In this document: piece by piece, positions 6,919 through 16,400 of the stretch
How positions within the stretch are numbered: position 1 is the first letter of the stretch
Layout of the letters: each line of letters opens with the position of its first letter
IMG/VR virus record: IMGVR_UViG_3300020470_000203
Coordinates: 1 to 24,518 of that record
DNA from: a virus
Reading direction: 5' to 3' (one strand)
Length of the DNA stretch: 24,518 nt
Notes under the pieces: model-generated
Database searches by the model: none
Seen by the model: only the letters and a program-made list of their open reading frames with translations
What the model was told of the DNA's origin: nothing
Program-made: the position numbers and the translations under genes

Positions 6919-8250
6919 ATGAGACCAGGTTACATAAGAAAAATAAAAGACATAGACAGAGGTGATAGTGATGGAGGATTTATTAATAAAAATCAAGCAT
7001 TAGATTTAATAGAAGAATATACTCGAAGTCACGAATTTTATGGTATAGAACCCGCATTAGTATTAAATACATATTTAGATGCGGAAGCTGGTAATTATCC
7101 AAAAATTGTAAATGATGATGGAAGTGAAATTCCAGATTGGAGTGCTTATGGTTCAGTACAAGTTAGGTTGTTATATTCACAGCCAGGAATAAATCAAGTC
7201 TACCCATCATTAATTGCTCCAATACATCCTCATGTGGTAACATATCCAATGCCAGGAGAAATAGTAAATGTAGCAGAATATGATGGTAGACTTTTTTATC
7301 ACAATCCGCTTGGCAGAAACAATAATATTAACTCAAATCAAAAAATACCAAAATCAAGTGCAATTAAAAATGATACAATAAAATATAACAGAAAAGTTTA
7401 TGCTGAACCAGGAGACACTTTATTTCAAGGAAGATTTGGACAAACTATTCATTTTGGAAGTGATAAAAATAATACTAAACCAAATATAAAAATATCAGTA
7501 GGTCAAGGTTATAACAGTCAATTAAATCAAATGAAAGCAGTCAATCAGAAATTTGTACATTTAGAAAAGATAAATGATGATGAAGCAAGTATTTATATAA
7601 CTACCAATGAAAATGTAGGATTAAGAACTGCTTCACACATGCAATCTAAAAGTGCATTTCCAATGGGTACCAGTAAAACTTCTATACATTCATTGATAAC
7701 TATGAATTCAGATTCCATATATTTAAATGCAAAACATAATAAATTAAATGAAGATACTGGAAATGTAGAAAAAAATGGTAGAATTCAAATGTTTGCCACA
7801 AAGGGTGTTAATATATCAGCACAAGACAATATTACTTTAGAAACACAACGTGGAAATATTTATCTTGGAAATAGATTTGGAAATAATCCAATGGTTAAAG
7901 GTCAAGAGTTAAAAGCTTTACTTCGTGACTTAGTTGTTTCTATGAATACTTATGTAAGTGCTGTAGAAAGAACTTTTGAAGATGAATGGATATATGATTC
8001 CCTAAAAGATGTAAGTAGATCATTTAAAAGAAAATTGAAAAAAATAAGAGATCAGCTAAAAGCAGAATCAGATCCAAAAAAGGATCCATGTCCATTTACG
8101 AGTAAAAGATTTTTTATTGATGATGAGGATAACTGGAGTGCTCCAAATATTGATTGGGAATCTTCAGAAGAACCTCAACCTGAAATTATTCAAAATTACC
8201 GAAGATACTCTATGCATGAAAATGTACCGATACCTATTGATGAGTTTTAA
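6919..8250 (+). CDS. 5: gp5-like baseplate spike protein (OB fold plus beta-helix)
   Basis: 443 residues. An N-terminal helical region precedes an OB-fold segment (about 70-135; YGSVQVRLLY, HPHVVTYPMPGEIVNVAEYD), as in T4 gp5 and VgrG-type spike proteins. GDTLFQGRFGQTIHFGS follows (about 163-180), a phrase common to gp5-like proteins of T4-like phages. Residues about 285-320 carry short alternating strands (IQMFATKGVNISAQDNITLE) that look like the start of a beta-helix. The C-terminal 120 residues are helical, then Pro- and acid-rich. No lysozyme domain is seen, unlike in T4 gp5. It would form the central membrane-piercing spike under the tail tube. GGAGAG lies before the ATG. Confidence 0.75.
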   Translation: MRPGYIRKIKDIDRGDSDGGFINKNQALDLIEEYTRSHEFYGIEPALVLNTYLDAEAGNYPKIVNDDGSEIPDWSAYGSVQVRLLYSQPGINQVYPSLIAPIHPHVVTYPMPGEIVNVAEYDGRLFYHNPLGRNNNINSNQKIPKSSAIKNDTIKYNRKVYAEPGDTLFQGRFGQTIHFGSDKNNTKPNIKISVGQGYNSQLNQMKAVNQKFVHLEKINDDEASIYITTNENVGLRTASHMQSKSAFPMGTSKTSIHSLITMNSDSIYLNAKHNKLNEDTGNVEKNGRIQMFATKGVNISAQDNITLETQRGNIYLGNRFGNNPMVKGQELKALLRDLVVSMNTYVSAVERTFEDEWIYDSLKDVSRSFKRKLKKIRDQLKAESDPKKDPCPFTSKRFFIDDEDNWSAPNIDWESSEEPQPEIIQNYRRYSMHENVPIPIDEF

Positions 8251-8264
8251 TACAGGAGTAAAAA

Positions 8265-8912
8265 ATGGATGCAAATAAAACAATAAAAAATTTGACTAAT
8301 CAATTTGAAAGTGTAGGCGGCGATGCTTTAAGTAATGGAGATAATATTATACAAACAATAAAAAGCTTGCCTGTATCTGATAAAGTACCACCAGAGGTTA
8401 TAAAAGAATCTGAAAAGATTATGTCAGATATAGAAAAACTACTTGCCTTTATTGTTACTGTTGAAGGGTATAGAAGAAATTATGAATCAACCGTTGAGTT
8501 TGCTGAAAAGGCTAAAAAAAGATATAAGGAATTATATGATTACTATGATATAGCCTCAGGTTTAAATCCTGTTATGGCATCATTGAAAATAGCTCAACTG
8601 GCAATCATAGAAGGATTTCAAAAAACTGTAGATGGTAGTAAAAATATAGTAAAATTTATTAGAAATAAATCTTATGAATTAAGATGGGAAGCTGGAGAAT
8701 TAGCTTATAATATCAAAGACGCAATTGCTGGGTTCTATCTTAAAACAAAAAACAGAAAAGAAATAGCAGAAATGAATGAATGGTTTGAAGAAACTGGAAT
8801 AGAGATGGAAGGTGATCTTGAAATAGAAGAATTAGAATTCGATGATTTTAGTGATTTAGAAGAACCACCACCACCGCCACCACCAGCAGGTGATACTGAT
8901 GATGAGGGATAA
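8265..8912 (+). CDS. Helical protein with acidic polyproline tail
   Basis: 215 residues. The first 170 or so are long amphipathic helices, including a mildly hydrophobic stretch (SGLNPVMASLKIAQLAIIEG) that is not a convincing membrane segment. From about residue 170 the chain becomes strongly acidic, then runs into seven consecutive prolines (201-207) and ends AGDTDDEG. AGGAG lies before the ATG. It sits between the gp5-like spike and the gp25 wedge genes, which suggests a baseplate or spike-associated job. I do not recognise the family. A seven-proline run normally needs elongation factor P for smooth translation. Confidence 0.72.
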   Translation: MDANKTIKNLTNQFESVGGDALSNGDNIIQTIKSLPVSDKVPPEVIKESEKIMSDIEKLLAFIVTVEGYRRNYESTVEFAEKAKKRYKELYDYYDIASGLNPVMASLKIAQLAIIEGFQKTVDGSKNIVKFIRNKSYELRWEAGELAYNIKDAIAGFYLKTKNRKEIAEMNEWFEETGIEMEGDLEIEELEFDDFSDLEEPPPPPPPAGDTDDEG

Positions 8913-8925
8913 ATTTAAAAATTAT

Positions 8926-8935
8926 ATATTTATAT
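8926..8935. promoter_or_regulatory. ATATTTATAT element upstream of 8952
   Basis: A 10-base AT element in the 39-base gap before the next gene. It is the same core found before 6538 and 20256. It lies only 16 bases before the ATG, so a start site would leave a very short leader around the AGGAG site. On the minus strand it reads TATAAATA. Confidence 0.3.
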
Positions 8936-8951
8936 TAAATAGGAGTCAATT

Positions 8952-9437
8952 ATGGCAAAATCAAGTAAACTTGCAAATCTAATTAAAGAATTAGTTAAGC
9001 AAGAGGTTAAAAAACAAGTAACTGAGATATTTATTAAAGAAGGTATAAAGTCTATGACTGAAAATGCATCTAAAAATGATGTAATGGAAGTGTTACCTCA
9101 AAGAAAACCCAAACCTAAAAAAGAAGTTACTTACACTAAAAATCCTGTATTGAATGATATTCTTAACGAAACAGCAAATGCTGGAACTGATGAATTTGAT
9201 GAGTATCCTACAATGACTGGTAAACCTTTTGATAGTACAAGAATGGCTGAGGCTATAGGGTATGGTAATATGACTATTGGTGATGCTGAAAGTCGTAGAA
9301 AACAAGCTGCTATACAAACTGCACAAGCAATAGGAGCTGATACAAACAATGAAGCAGTTCAGAATGTAATGCAGGACTTAACAAAAGATTACAGAGGTGT
9401 AATGAAAGCATTAGATAAAAAAGATGGAAAAATATAA
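8952..9437 (+). CDS. Hypothetical structural or assembly protein before gp25
   Basis: 161 residues, beginning after AATAGGAGTCAATT. The N-terminal 30 residues are a Lys-rich amphipathic helix, followed by a basic, Pro-containing linker (RKPKPKKEVTY, about 51-61). The middle is low in hydrophobics, and the C-terminal helix ends DLTKDYRGVMKALDKKDGKI. No catalytic motif, membrane segment or Cys is visible. Its stop overlaps the gp25 start (TAATG), so it is probably made together with the wedge proteins. I have the impression of similar short proteins beside wedge genes of T4-like marine phages, but I cannot name one. A virion or assembly role is inferred from position only. Confidence 0.7.
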   Translation: MAKSSKLANLIKELVKQEVKKQVTEIFIKEGIKSMTENASKNDVMEVLPQRKPKPKKEVTYTKNPVLNDILNETANAGTDEFDEYPTMTGKPFDSTRMAEAIGYGNMTIGDAESRRKQAAIQTAQAIGADTNNEAVQNVMQDLTKDYRGVMKALDKKDGKI

Positions 9438-9910
9438 TGTCTAACTTAGAAAAAGATTTAAATCCAAATACTTTTATAGGTATTAGTTTACCTTTATCGC
9501 ATGGTTCAAAAGGATTTTTTGGTCAAACAAAAACTACTTTACAACAAGCACGACATAATATAAAAAATCTTTTACTAACTATGAAAGGTGAAAGATTAGG
9601 AAATCCTACTTTTGGTAGTGATTTAATGAGAGTAGTTTTTGAGCAAGATGATAATCTTATTGAGGATAAAATTGAAGAAGCTATAAGAGAAGCTATGGAT
9701 AATTGGCTACCTTTTATAACATTAGCGGAAATTAAAACTGAACGTGATCATAACGCATTATCAAATAGAGTAATTGTTAAATTAAAATTTACAATGAATA
9801 TGGATCAAAATGTACAATCTGTAACATTGAATTTAGGACCTGATGCTCCATTTAGTGAATATGAAGTAAGTGATGTGGATACGGGTGAATATGTTACAGA
9901 TTATACATAA
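9437..9910 (+). CDS. 25: gp25-like baseplate wedge protein (GPW/gp25 family)
   Basis: 157 residues, the usual size or slightly long for this family. The family core is plain: QARHNIKNLLLTMKGERLG leads into NPTFGSDLMRVVFEQDDN (about residues 36-73), where the GER and the N-x-x-FG-S/C-x-L loop are the hallmarks. It continues with a helix (IEDKIEEAIREAMDNWLPFI) and then strands. Although some members are labelled lysozyme, gp25 is structural: it sits at the junction of baseplate and sheath and primes sheath polymerisation. The start overlaps the previous stop, and gp6 follows 16 bases later, the classic wedge partnership. Confidence 0.92.
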   Translation: MSNLEKDLNPNTFIGISLPLSHGSKGFFGQTKTTLQQARHNIKNLLLTMKGERLGNPTFGSDLMRVVFEQDDNLIEDKIEEAIREAMDNWLPFITLAEIKTERDHNALSNRVIVKLKFTMNMDQNVQSVTLNLGPDAPFSEYEVSDVDTGEYVTDYT

Positions 9911-9926
9911 AATTTGGAGAGTGTAA

Positions 9927-11963
9927 ATGCCATATAGTCAAAATAAAAAAGCAGCAAAGGAAGTTAGATATTTAAATAAAGATTTTTCTGCATTTAAAGC
10001 TAATCTAATTGAATTTGCTAAAATATATTTTCCAAATACTTATAATGATTTCAATGAATCTTCACCTGGTATGATGTTTATTGAAATGGCATCTTATGTC
10101 GGTGATGTACTTTCTTATTATATTGACAATCAATTCAAAGAAAGTTTATTATCTTTTGCAGAAGAAAAAAGAACTGTATATAATATGGCACAATCTTTTG
10201 GATATAAACCTAAATTGGGATCACCTTCTACTGGTGAATTAGAAGTATTTCAAACAGTACCTGCGATATCTTCTGGTGTAGGTGAAAATTTTACTACTAA
10301 ACCTGATTTAAGATATGCTATGGAAATTAAAGGTGGGATGAGATTACAATCTACTGATGGTATAGTCTTTTCAACAGTAGAAGATTGTAATTTTAAATTT
10401 TCAAGTTCTTATGATCCAATGGATATAACAGTTTATGAAAGTGCTGATAATATACCTGTTACTTATTTATTAAAAAAATCAGTTAAAATAGAAAGTGGAG
10501 ATATTGCAACAGAGTTTTTTCAATTTGGTACTGCTGTTAAATTTGATAGTGTTGCTCTTTCAAATCCAGTAGTTACTGAAATAATGAGTTGTACAGATGA
10601 TGATGGTAATAGTTGGTATCCAGTTGATTATCTAGCGCAAGATACTGTATTTGAAGATATGGATAATAATACAAATAATGATCCTGATTTGGCTCAATAT
10701 GCTGACCAATCACCATATTTATTAAAACTTTTAAAAACTTCTAGAAGATTTACAACTTTTATCAGAACCGATGGTAAAACAGAATTAAGATTTGGTGCTG
10801 GAATATCTGATTCGCCAGATGAAGAGATTATTCCGAATCCAAATAATGTGGGATCGTCTTTACCTGGTTCACCAAGCTATCTAAATACTGCATTTGATCC
10901 CTCCAATTTCTTAAACACTAAGACTTACGGACAAGCACCATCTAATACAACACTAGAAATAACTTATAGATATGGTGGGGGTGTAAATCATAATGTTATT
11001 TCTAATTCTATTACCAACATAATATCTTCTACTATAATTTTAAATTCAACGGGATTAAATGCTGGATTAGTTAATTCTACAAAAGCTTCACTAACAGTTA
11101 GTAATCCAGATTCGACACATGGTGGAAAAGGACCAGAAGAAATTATAGAAGTAAAAAATAACACATTAGCTTATTTTCAGGCACAACAAAGAGCGGTTAC
11201 TAAAGCTGATTATATAACTAGAGTATATGCTCTACCACCTAAATATGGAAATATTGCAAAGGCTTATATAGTACAAGATTCTCAAATAGATCCTTCTACT
11301 GTTAGTGTTAAGCCTAAAAAGAAAAAAAAGAAAAGAGCTTTAGATGGAAAAGAGGTGGTGAATATAGAACCACAAAAGCCTTCAGTCATACCAAATCCGT
11401 TGGCTATGAATTTGTATGTTTTAGGATATGATGCTAACAGATTTTTAGTAAAAGTTAATCAAGCAGTTAAAGAAAACATACAAACTTACTTAACTCAGTT
11501 TAGAATGATGACCGACGCTATTAATATTAAAAATGCTTATGTGATTAATATTGGAGTTAGGTTTAATATATTAACTAAATCAGGATACAACAAAGAACAA
11601 GTAGTTTTACAGGCTATAGAAAAAGTTACATCCTTTTTTGATTCTGATAAATGGCAAATTGGTCAACCAATTGTATTGGGAGATTTAGCTTATCAGATAT
11701 CTTTAGTAGATGGGGTTTCTGCAGTAGTTCCGCCTGAAGAAGAAGAGGATGATTTAGGAGCTAATAAAAAACCACCATTGATTCAAATTGTAAATAAACA
11801 TTTAAAATCACAAGGATACTCTGGACATTTATATGATATAGCTGGTGCTACTAAAGAAGGAGTTGTATACCCATCAATGGATCCAAGTATATTTGAAATG
11901 AAATACCCAAATATAGATATTGAATGTCGTGTGGTGGGTGATTCTACGGGAGGAAATAGCTAA
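9927..11963 (+). CDS. 6: gp6-like baseplate wedge protein (baseplate J-like)
   Basis: 678 residues, close to T4 gp6. The N-terminal region has the standard ESSPGMMFIEMASYVGDVL and YNMAQSFGYKP segments (about 44-95). A strand-rich middle carries TELRFGAGI (about 286-294). The baseplate-J core QQRAVTKADYITRVYALPP lies at about 418-437, and the dimerisation-like end has INIGVRFNILTKSGYN (about 540-556). Gp6 forms the ring that cross-links the wedges and rearranges as the baseplate opens. An insert at about 462-471 is nearly all Lys (KPKKKKKKR). GGAGAG precedes the ATG, and the stop overlaps the next start (TAATG). Confidence 0.92.
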   Translation: MPYSQNKKAAKEVRYLNKDFSAFKANLIEFAKIYFPNTYNDFNESSPGMMFIEMASYVGDVLSYYIDNQFKESLLSFAEEKRTVYNMAQSFGYKPKLGSPSTGELEVFQTVPAISSGVGENFTTKPDLRYAMEIKGGMRLQSTDGIVFSTVEDCNFKFSSSYDPMDITVYESADNIPVTYLLKKSVKIESGDIATEFFQFGTAVKFDSVALSNPVVTEIMSCTDDDGNSWYPVDYLAQDTVFEDMDNNTNNDPDLAQYADQSPYLLKLLKTSRRFTTFIRTDGKTELRFGAGISDSPDEEIIPNPNNVGSSLPGSPSYLNTAFDPSNFLNTKTYGQAPSNTTLEITYRYGGGVNHNVISNSITNIISSTIILNSTGLNAGLVNSTKASLTVSNPDSTHGGKGPEEIIEVKNNTLAYFQAQQRAVTKADYITRVYALPPKYGNIAKAYIVQDSQIDPSTVSVKPKKKKKKRALDGKEVVNIEPQKPSVIPNPLAMNLYVLGYDANRFLVKVNQAVKENIQTYLTQFRMMTDAINIKNAYVINIGVRFNILTKSGYNKEQVVLQAIEKVTSFFDSDKWQIGQPIVLGDLAYQISLVDGVSAVVPPEEEEDDLGANKKPPLIQIVNKHLKSQGYSGHLYDIAGATKEGVVYPSMDPSIFEMKYPNIDIECRVVGDSTGGNS

Positions 11964-13102
11964 TGCATTATTTTATTTTTCCAGAATCGGATACTACTTT
12001 ATATTTTTCATCTGCTAGTATGAATGCTGGATTAGATGAAATACTAGAAATAAGAAAAGATATGAAGGGCGATGGTACTAATGTTAAAGCATCTCGCATA
12101 CTAATGAAATTTGATTTATCGGAAATATCACAATCTATGGTTAGAAATACAATAAAAAATCCAAAATTTTATCTTAATCTTTTTGATGCTAACTCTACAG
12201 ATTTAGCTACTAGTCAATCGTTATGGGCTTATCCTGTCAGTCAAAGTTGGGTGCCAGGCGATGGATTTAGTTCGGATGTTCCTGTTACAAGTGAAGGTTC
12301 AAGTTGGAATTTTAGAACAAGTATAAATGATGAAGATTATTGGAGACCTGAATCAGGTAGTGAGTCTGGTTCTTATTTTCAAGGTGGTGCTTATTATAAT
12401 ACCATATATGCTTCACAATCTTTGAACTATGATATTAAAGATATCAGAATGGATGTAACTCCAATTGTAAATGGTTGGTTAAATCGCACATTTCCAAATG
12501 AAGGATTTATTATTAAAAGAACTGGAAGTATAGGTGATGGGAGTGCTACTGGTTCAGGTGATGAGGGTAGTAATGACAGGTTAGGCAATTTTTCTTTCTT
12601 TTCTAGAGAAACAAATACTATATATCCACCTAAATTAGAAGTTGAATGGTCTGATGCTAAATATTCTACAGGCTCATTAAGTGCATTAGATAGTTCTGAA
12701 TTAGAAGATTTAGTAATCTATATGAAAAATATCAGAGACAAATATAAGGAAAAATCAAAAGTAAAATTTAGAGTTTCAGGTAGAGGTAGATATCCTACAA
12801 AAACTTACTCTACTACATCATCACCTTTTTTAACTACAAAGTTTTTACCAATATCACAAAGTTCAGGTGATGGTTTTTACTATTCAGTTAAAGATGCAGA
12901 AACAGAAGATGTAATAATACCATTTGGAACTGGTTCACTTGTTAGTTGTGATTCATCAGGTAACTATTTTAATATGTGGTTAAACGCTTTTCAAGCAGAG
13001 AGATATTATAGATTTGAATTCAAAATGGTTAGTGGTAGCGGAACTATTGATGAGACTGTTCAATATTTTGATGATAATTTTACATTTAAAGTAGTTAGAT
13101 AA
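11963..13102 (+). CDS. DNRLRE/CBM96-like baseplate-associated protein
   Basis: 379 residues. Residues about 5-235 follow the DNRLRE (CBM96-like) pattern: an early strand series leading to ASRILMKFDLSEI, a paired-strand FYLNLFDANS, VSQSWVPGDG, then DVTPIVNGWLN, EGFIIKRTGS and a closing strand PPKLEVEWSD. Such beta-sandwiches occur in secreted and surface proteins and often bind carbohydrate. The rest (about 245-379) is a second beta-rich region with many Ser and Gly. GGGAGG lies upstream of the start. In this position, after gp6, it may be a wedge-tip or fibre-attachment protein that touches host glycans. The domain call is by pattern, without a search. Confidence 0.5.
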   Translation: MHYFIFPESDTTLYFSSASMNAGLDEILEIRKDMKGDGTNVKASRILMKFDLSEISQSMVRNTIKNPKFYLNLFDANSTDLATSQSLWAYPVSQSWVPGDGFSSDVPVTSEGSSWNFRTSINDEDYWRPESGSESGSYFQGGAYYNTIYASQSLNYDIKDIRMDVTPIVNGWLNRTFPNEGFIIKRTGSIGDGSATGSGDEGSNDRLGNFSFFSRETNTIYPPKLEVEWSDAKYSTGSLSALDSSELEDLVIYMKNIRDKYKEKSKVKFRVSGRGRYPTKTYSTTSSPFLTTKFLPISQSSGDGFYYSVKDAETEDVIIPFGTGSLVSCDSSGNYFNMWLNAFQAERYYRFEFKMVSGSGTIDETVQYFDDNFTFKVVR

Positions 13103-13103
13103 A

Positions 13104-13409
13104 ATGCCATATAGTAAAGAAGAACTAAAAGAATTACCATTCTATCAGAATTTGGTAGATGGGGATGAGCAAGATTACTTAGAGCGAAGAAGCATGATTC
13201 AAACAGAAATAGCTATTTCTGGATCTTCGTATGATGGTAATTTAATTACAAGAGATGAAAATGGAACTATACTTCTTTTTGAAAATCCCTATACAGGTAA
13301 ATTATATGAAGATGAAACTACAGAGCTTTTTGTTTCAAAAATTGTAGATCAATTAAAAGATGATGATTCGATAAACGAAGTAATAGATAGACAATTCAGA
13401 GAATTATAA
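13104..13409 (+). CDS. Small hypothetical baseplate-region protein
   Basis: 101 residues, acidic, mixed helix and strand, with no membrane segment or Cys. It begins MPYSKEELKELPFYQNL. The middle has GNLITRDENGTILLFENPYTG, which looks like a beta-hairpin. It ends in a helix (IVDQLKDDDSINEVIDRQFREL). There is only a weak ribosome binding site (AGTTAGATAAA), and the start lies 1 base after the previous stop, so it probably relies on translational coupling. Its stop overlaps the start of the giant wedge/fibre gene. The family is unknown. Its place between the gp6 block and the giant protein suggests a linker or chaperone for the latter. Confidence 0.7.
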   Translation: MPYSKEELKELPFYQNLVDGDEQDYLERRSMIQTEIAISGSSYDGNLITRDENGTILLFENPYTGKLYEDETTELFVSKIVDQLKDDDSINEVIDRQFREL

Positions 13410-16400
13410 TGTCAAGTCAATTAAAAACTGAAGATAAATTAAAAATACTAAAAGGTAAAACAAAGATAGTAGGCGGTAAACCATACGAAAATGGTCACTG
13501 GGGTACTATTGCTAGTAAAGATCGTGTATTGGTTGAATTATTAGATTTATCAGATACTTTAATTGATTATAAAGATTTTAGTATAGCTCAAGCAGGTATT
13601 GAAATTGTAGACGATAAATTAAAATTAAAACCAGGTTCTCATTTATCTGCATTTGGTTTTGAAACAGGTCAATTTAAAATACGATATAGGTTTATAAGAA
13701 ACTTAGCTGGAAGTGAAGATGTTGCATTAATAAGAACTAAATCAGGTTTTGAAGGTAATATATATTCTATAAATGATGATGCGAGTAACATTTATATAAC
13801 AGATGAAAAAAGGATTTATGCTGGAACAGAAGATGAGTATAGTCAAAATCCTGATGGTGCTGAGCAATTATTTTTAAATAATTTTAAATATGAAGTAGAC
13901 ACCATATCAGCTGACAGAAAAGAAATTAGATTAAAAGCTAAAAAAATTAGTGATGAAAATTTTAATGGTTATAATTACAATACGGATTTTTTAAAATTAC
14001 AAGAATCTACAAAAATTGATAATATTTCTACTCAAATAGAATTTATTGGTTACAATGTTACTTATAATGCTGGTGCTACAGGGCCTCCTAATTTTGATTT
14101 AAATGACAGTTTACATTTACAGATTACACCTACTGATGGTGGGTTTTCTTTTACTGATAATTTACGTTTAGGTACAATAACACTTCCTAATGCATTCAGA
14201 GTTGGAACAGATGTCACTACTGTTCGTACACAAGAAAATATAATGCCTAATGAAGATTTTGAGAGAATTTCAATTGATTTGACTACAGGAGAACCAAAAG
14301 ATATTAGTGGGCTTGGATGGGATCCAAGTTTACATAACGATGCTATAGAGGTTAAAGAATGGTCTACTGGTTATATAGGTCATTATAGTGGTACTTGGGG
14401 AGGAAGTGCTCATATAGGAACTCATGCAAAATTCGTCAAAGGAGAAGGAAAGGGTGGTGGAAATTGCTTAAAATTTATAGACCAAAATGATGCTTATGTA
14501 AATATAGATGAGTGGCCTACAACAGATCAATATCGTACATTGGAAGTCTCACATATGTTCACTAATTTAAATTCTTTTGGTGCTAAACCTTTAGATATAA
14601 TGAATTTAGAAATGGACATTAAAAGTACTGTTGCTGGTAAGGGTGTATCTATAAGAATAATATATCCGAGTGGTCTTTTTGTGGAAGAAATACCGACAAG
14701 TCCACCAGAAGGATATTGGGATCCTTTAAATCCTACTGCTCCTACGGAAACTATGCCTACTGATCCTCCAGAGGGATATGTTGAAAATACTGCTGGTGAG
14801 GCTCAGCAAATAGAATCACAGCCACCAAACAAATTAAGTGATATTCTAACGGCTTATAATTTAACATTTGCAGATTTGGCTGTAGGTGATACTAGTGAAT
14901 TTTGGGGAGGAGCTGGTGTTTGGGTAATAACTCAAACTACTGAAGGTAATGATCCAGTATATACTTGGCAACCAAATTTAATTTCGGAAACATATACTAA
15001 AATAAATACTATTAGTGACGGTGAAGAATGGCAGTGGGATGGATATGGTAGTTGGAATGCAATAAATGCTACAGATAATCCAAGTGCTCCTGCAGGAACT
15101 GTAAATGCTGGAGAATATCCTTTTTCAAATATAGTAAATACACACCCGTATGCTTTACCAGGAAATGGTGAGCCTATATTTTCAAGAGAAACTTTTCCTG
15201 GTCAAAATAAAGGGTGGCAAACTGGAACTGTAATTGATGATGGGGATACCGCATTTGCTGATTACGGACTTATACCTACAGTTGGCTCAAACGCTTTTAT
15301 TCTCTTAAAAGACGATTTAGTTTGGGCATGTACTCAGCAAAAGTACACCACAGATTATAAATACATTTATATGTTTACAATAGATCAAATGTTGCCAGCT
15401 ATACGAAATCAACTTGTTTCAGATGGTTCTTCAGAAGATAGTACTCATTCTGTATATAATGATATATTTAAACAAGGTTACATACAAAGTATTACACGAA
15501 CAAAAAATTTAGGAACAGATAGTGAAAATGATGATAAAACTCGAGCAAACTATTTTGTTGTATTTTATAATGACGGAAGAGGAACTGATAAGTCTAATAA
15601 AGTTTTTATGGTTGATATGGCTAGTCCTAATACATTTATAAATCCAGGTCATGGTCATGATAAAGTGGTTCATTTAAAAGATTTAGATTCTGGACTTAAT
15701 GATCTTGTAATGGAAAGTGGTGGTGAGATGGAGTGGTCTTACAATGGTGAAAAAATGAGTGGTGGTGCGTGGGATCATTATTGTATAGTAAAAGGTACTA
15801 ACAGATTATTTAAGCTTACTGATGGTGATGGTGATTTTTTTGAAAAAAGAGAAGATACGGGAGATTCTTGGTTAAATTCAGCAGATGATGATAATGGAAC
15901 AATAGATTTTAGTGTTGAATTTTCTGGAATTGATGGTAATTATTTAGATGTTTGGTTTCCAGCAAGACACGCTTCATCCCATTGGTCATTTTGGAGCGGT
16001 ATACATAACCAAACAGATTATATTAAAATGAAAAATCCACCTGACCAAGGTATAACAGAAAGAATTAATATAGATGAATTTGCTTATGGTTTAGGTGAAT
16101 TTGCAACTGCGGGAGCTCCTATACCAACAGGAGTTAGAGATCCAGGTGCTGATAATTATGGTTATCCACCAGAAGATAATCCTGACGGAAGAGTTGGTAA
16201 TAGTTCTGGATTCAAAGGTTTAGATGCTCCTATTTACGATGATGGTACAGCAATTTATAGTTATGATGATAATCCTAAAAAAGAAGGAACTATGAGTGAA
16301 GGAGAACAATGGAAATGGAACGGAGATGAGTGGATTTCAATCGGTGGTGCTCCTGATTATACTTACAGTAGTGTTTATGCCACTATGTATGCTAGTAATG

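Noticed and set aside
9093-9349. Two overlapping minus-strand open frames opposite the gene before gp25
   Set aside because: Both are shadows of a plus-strand gene with a good ribosome binding site, and each excludes the other.
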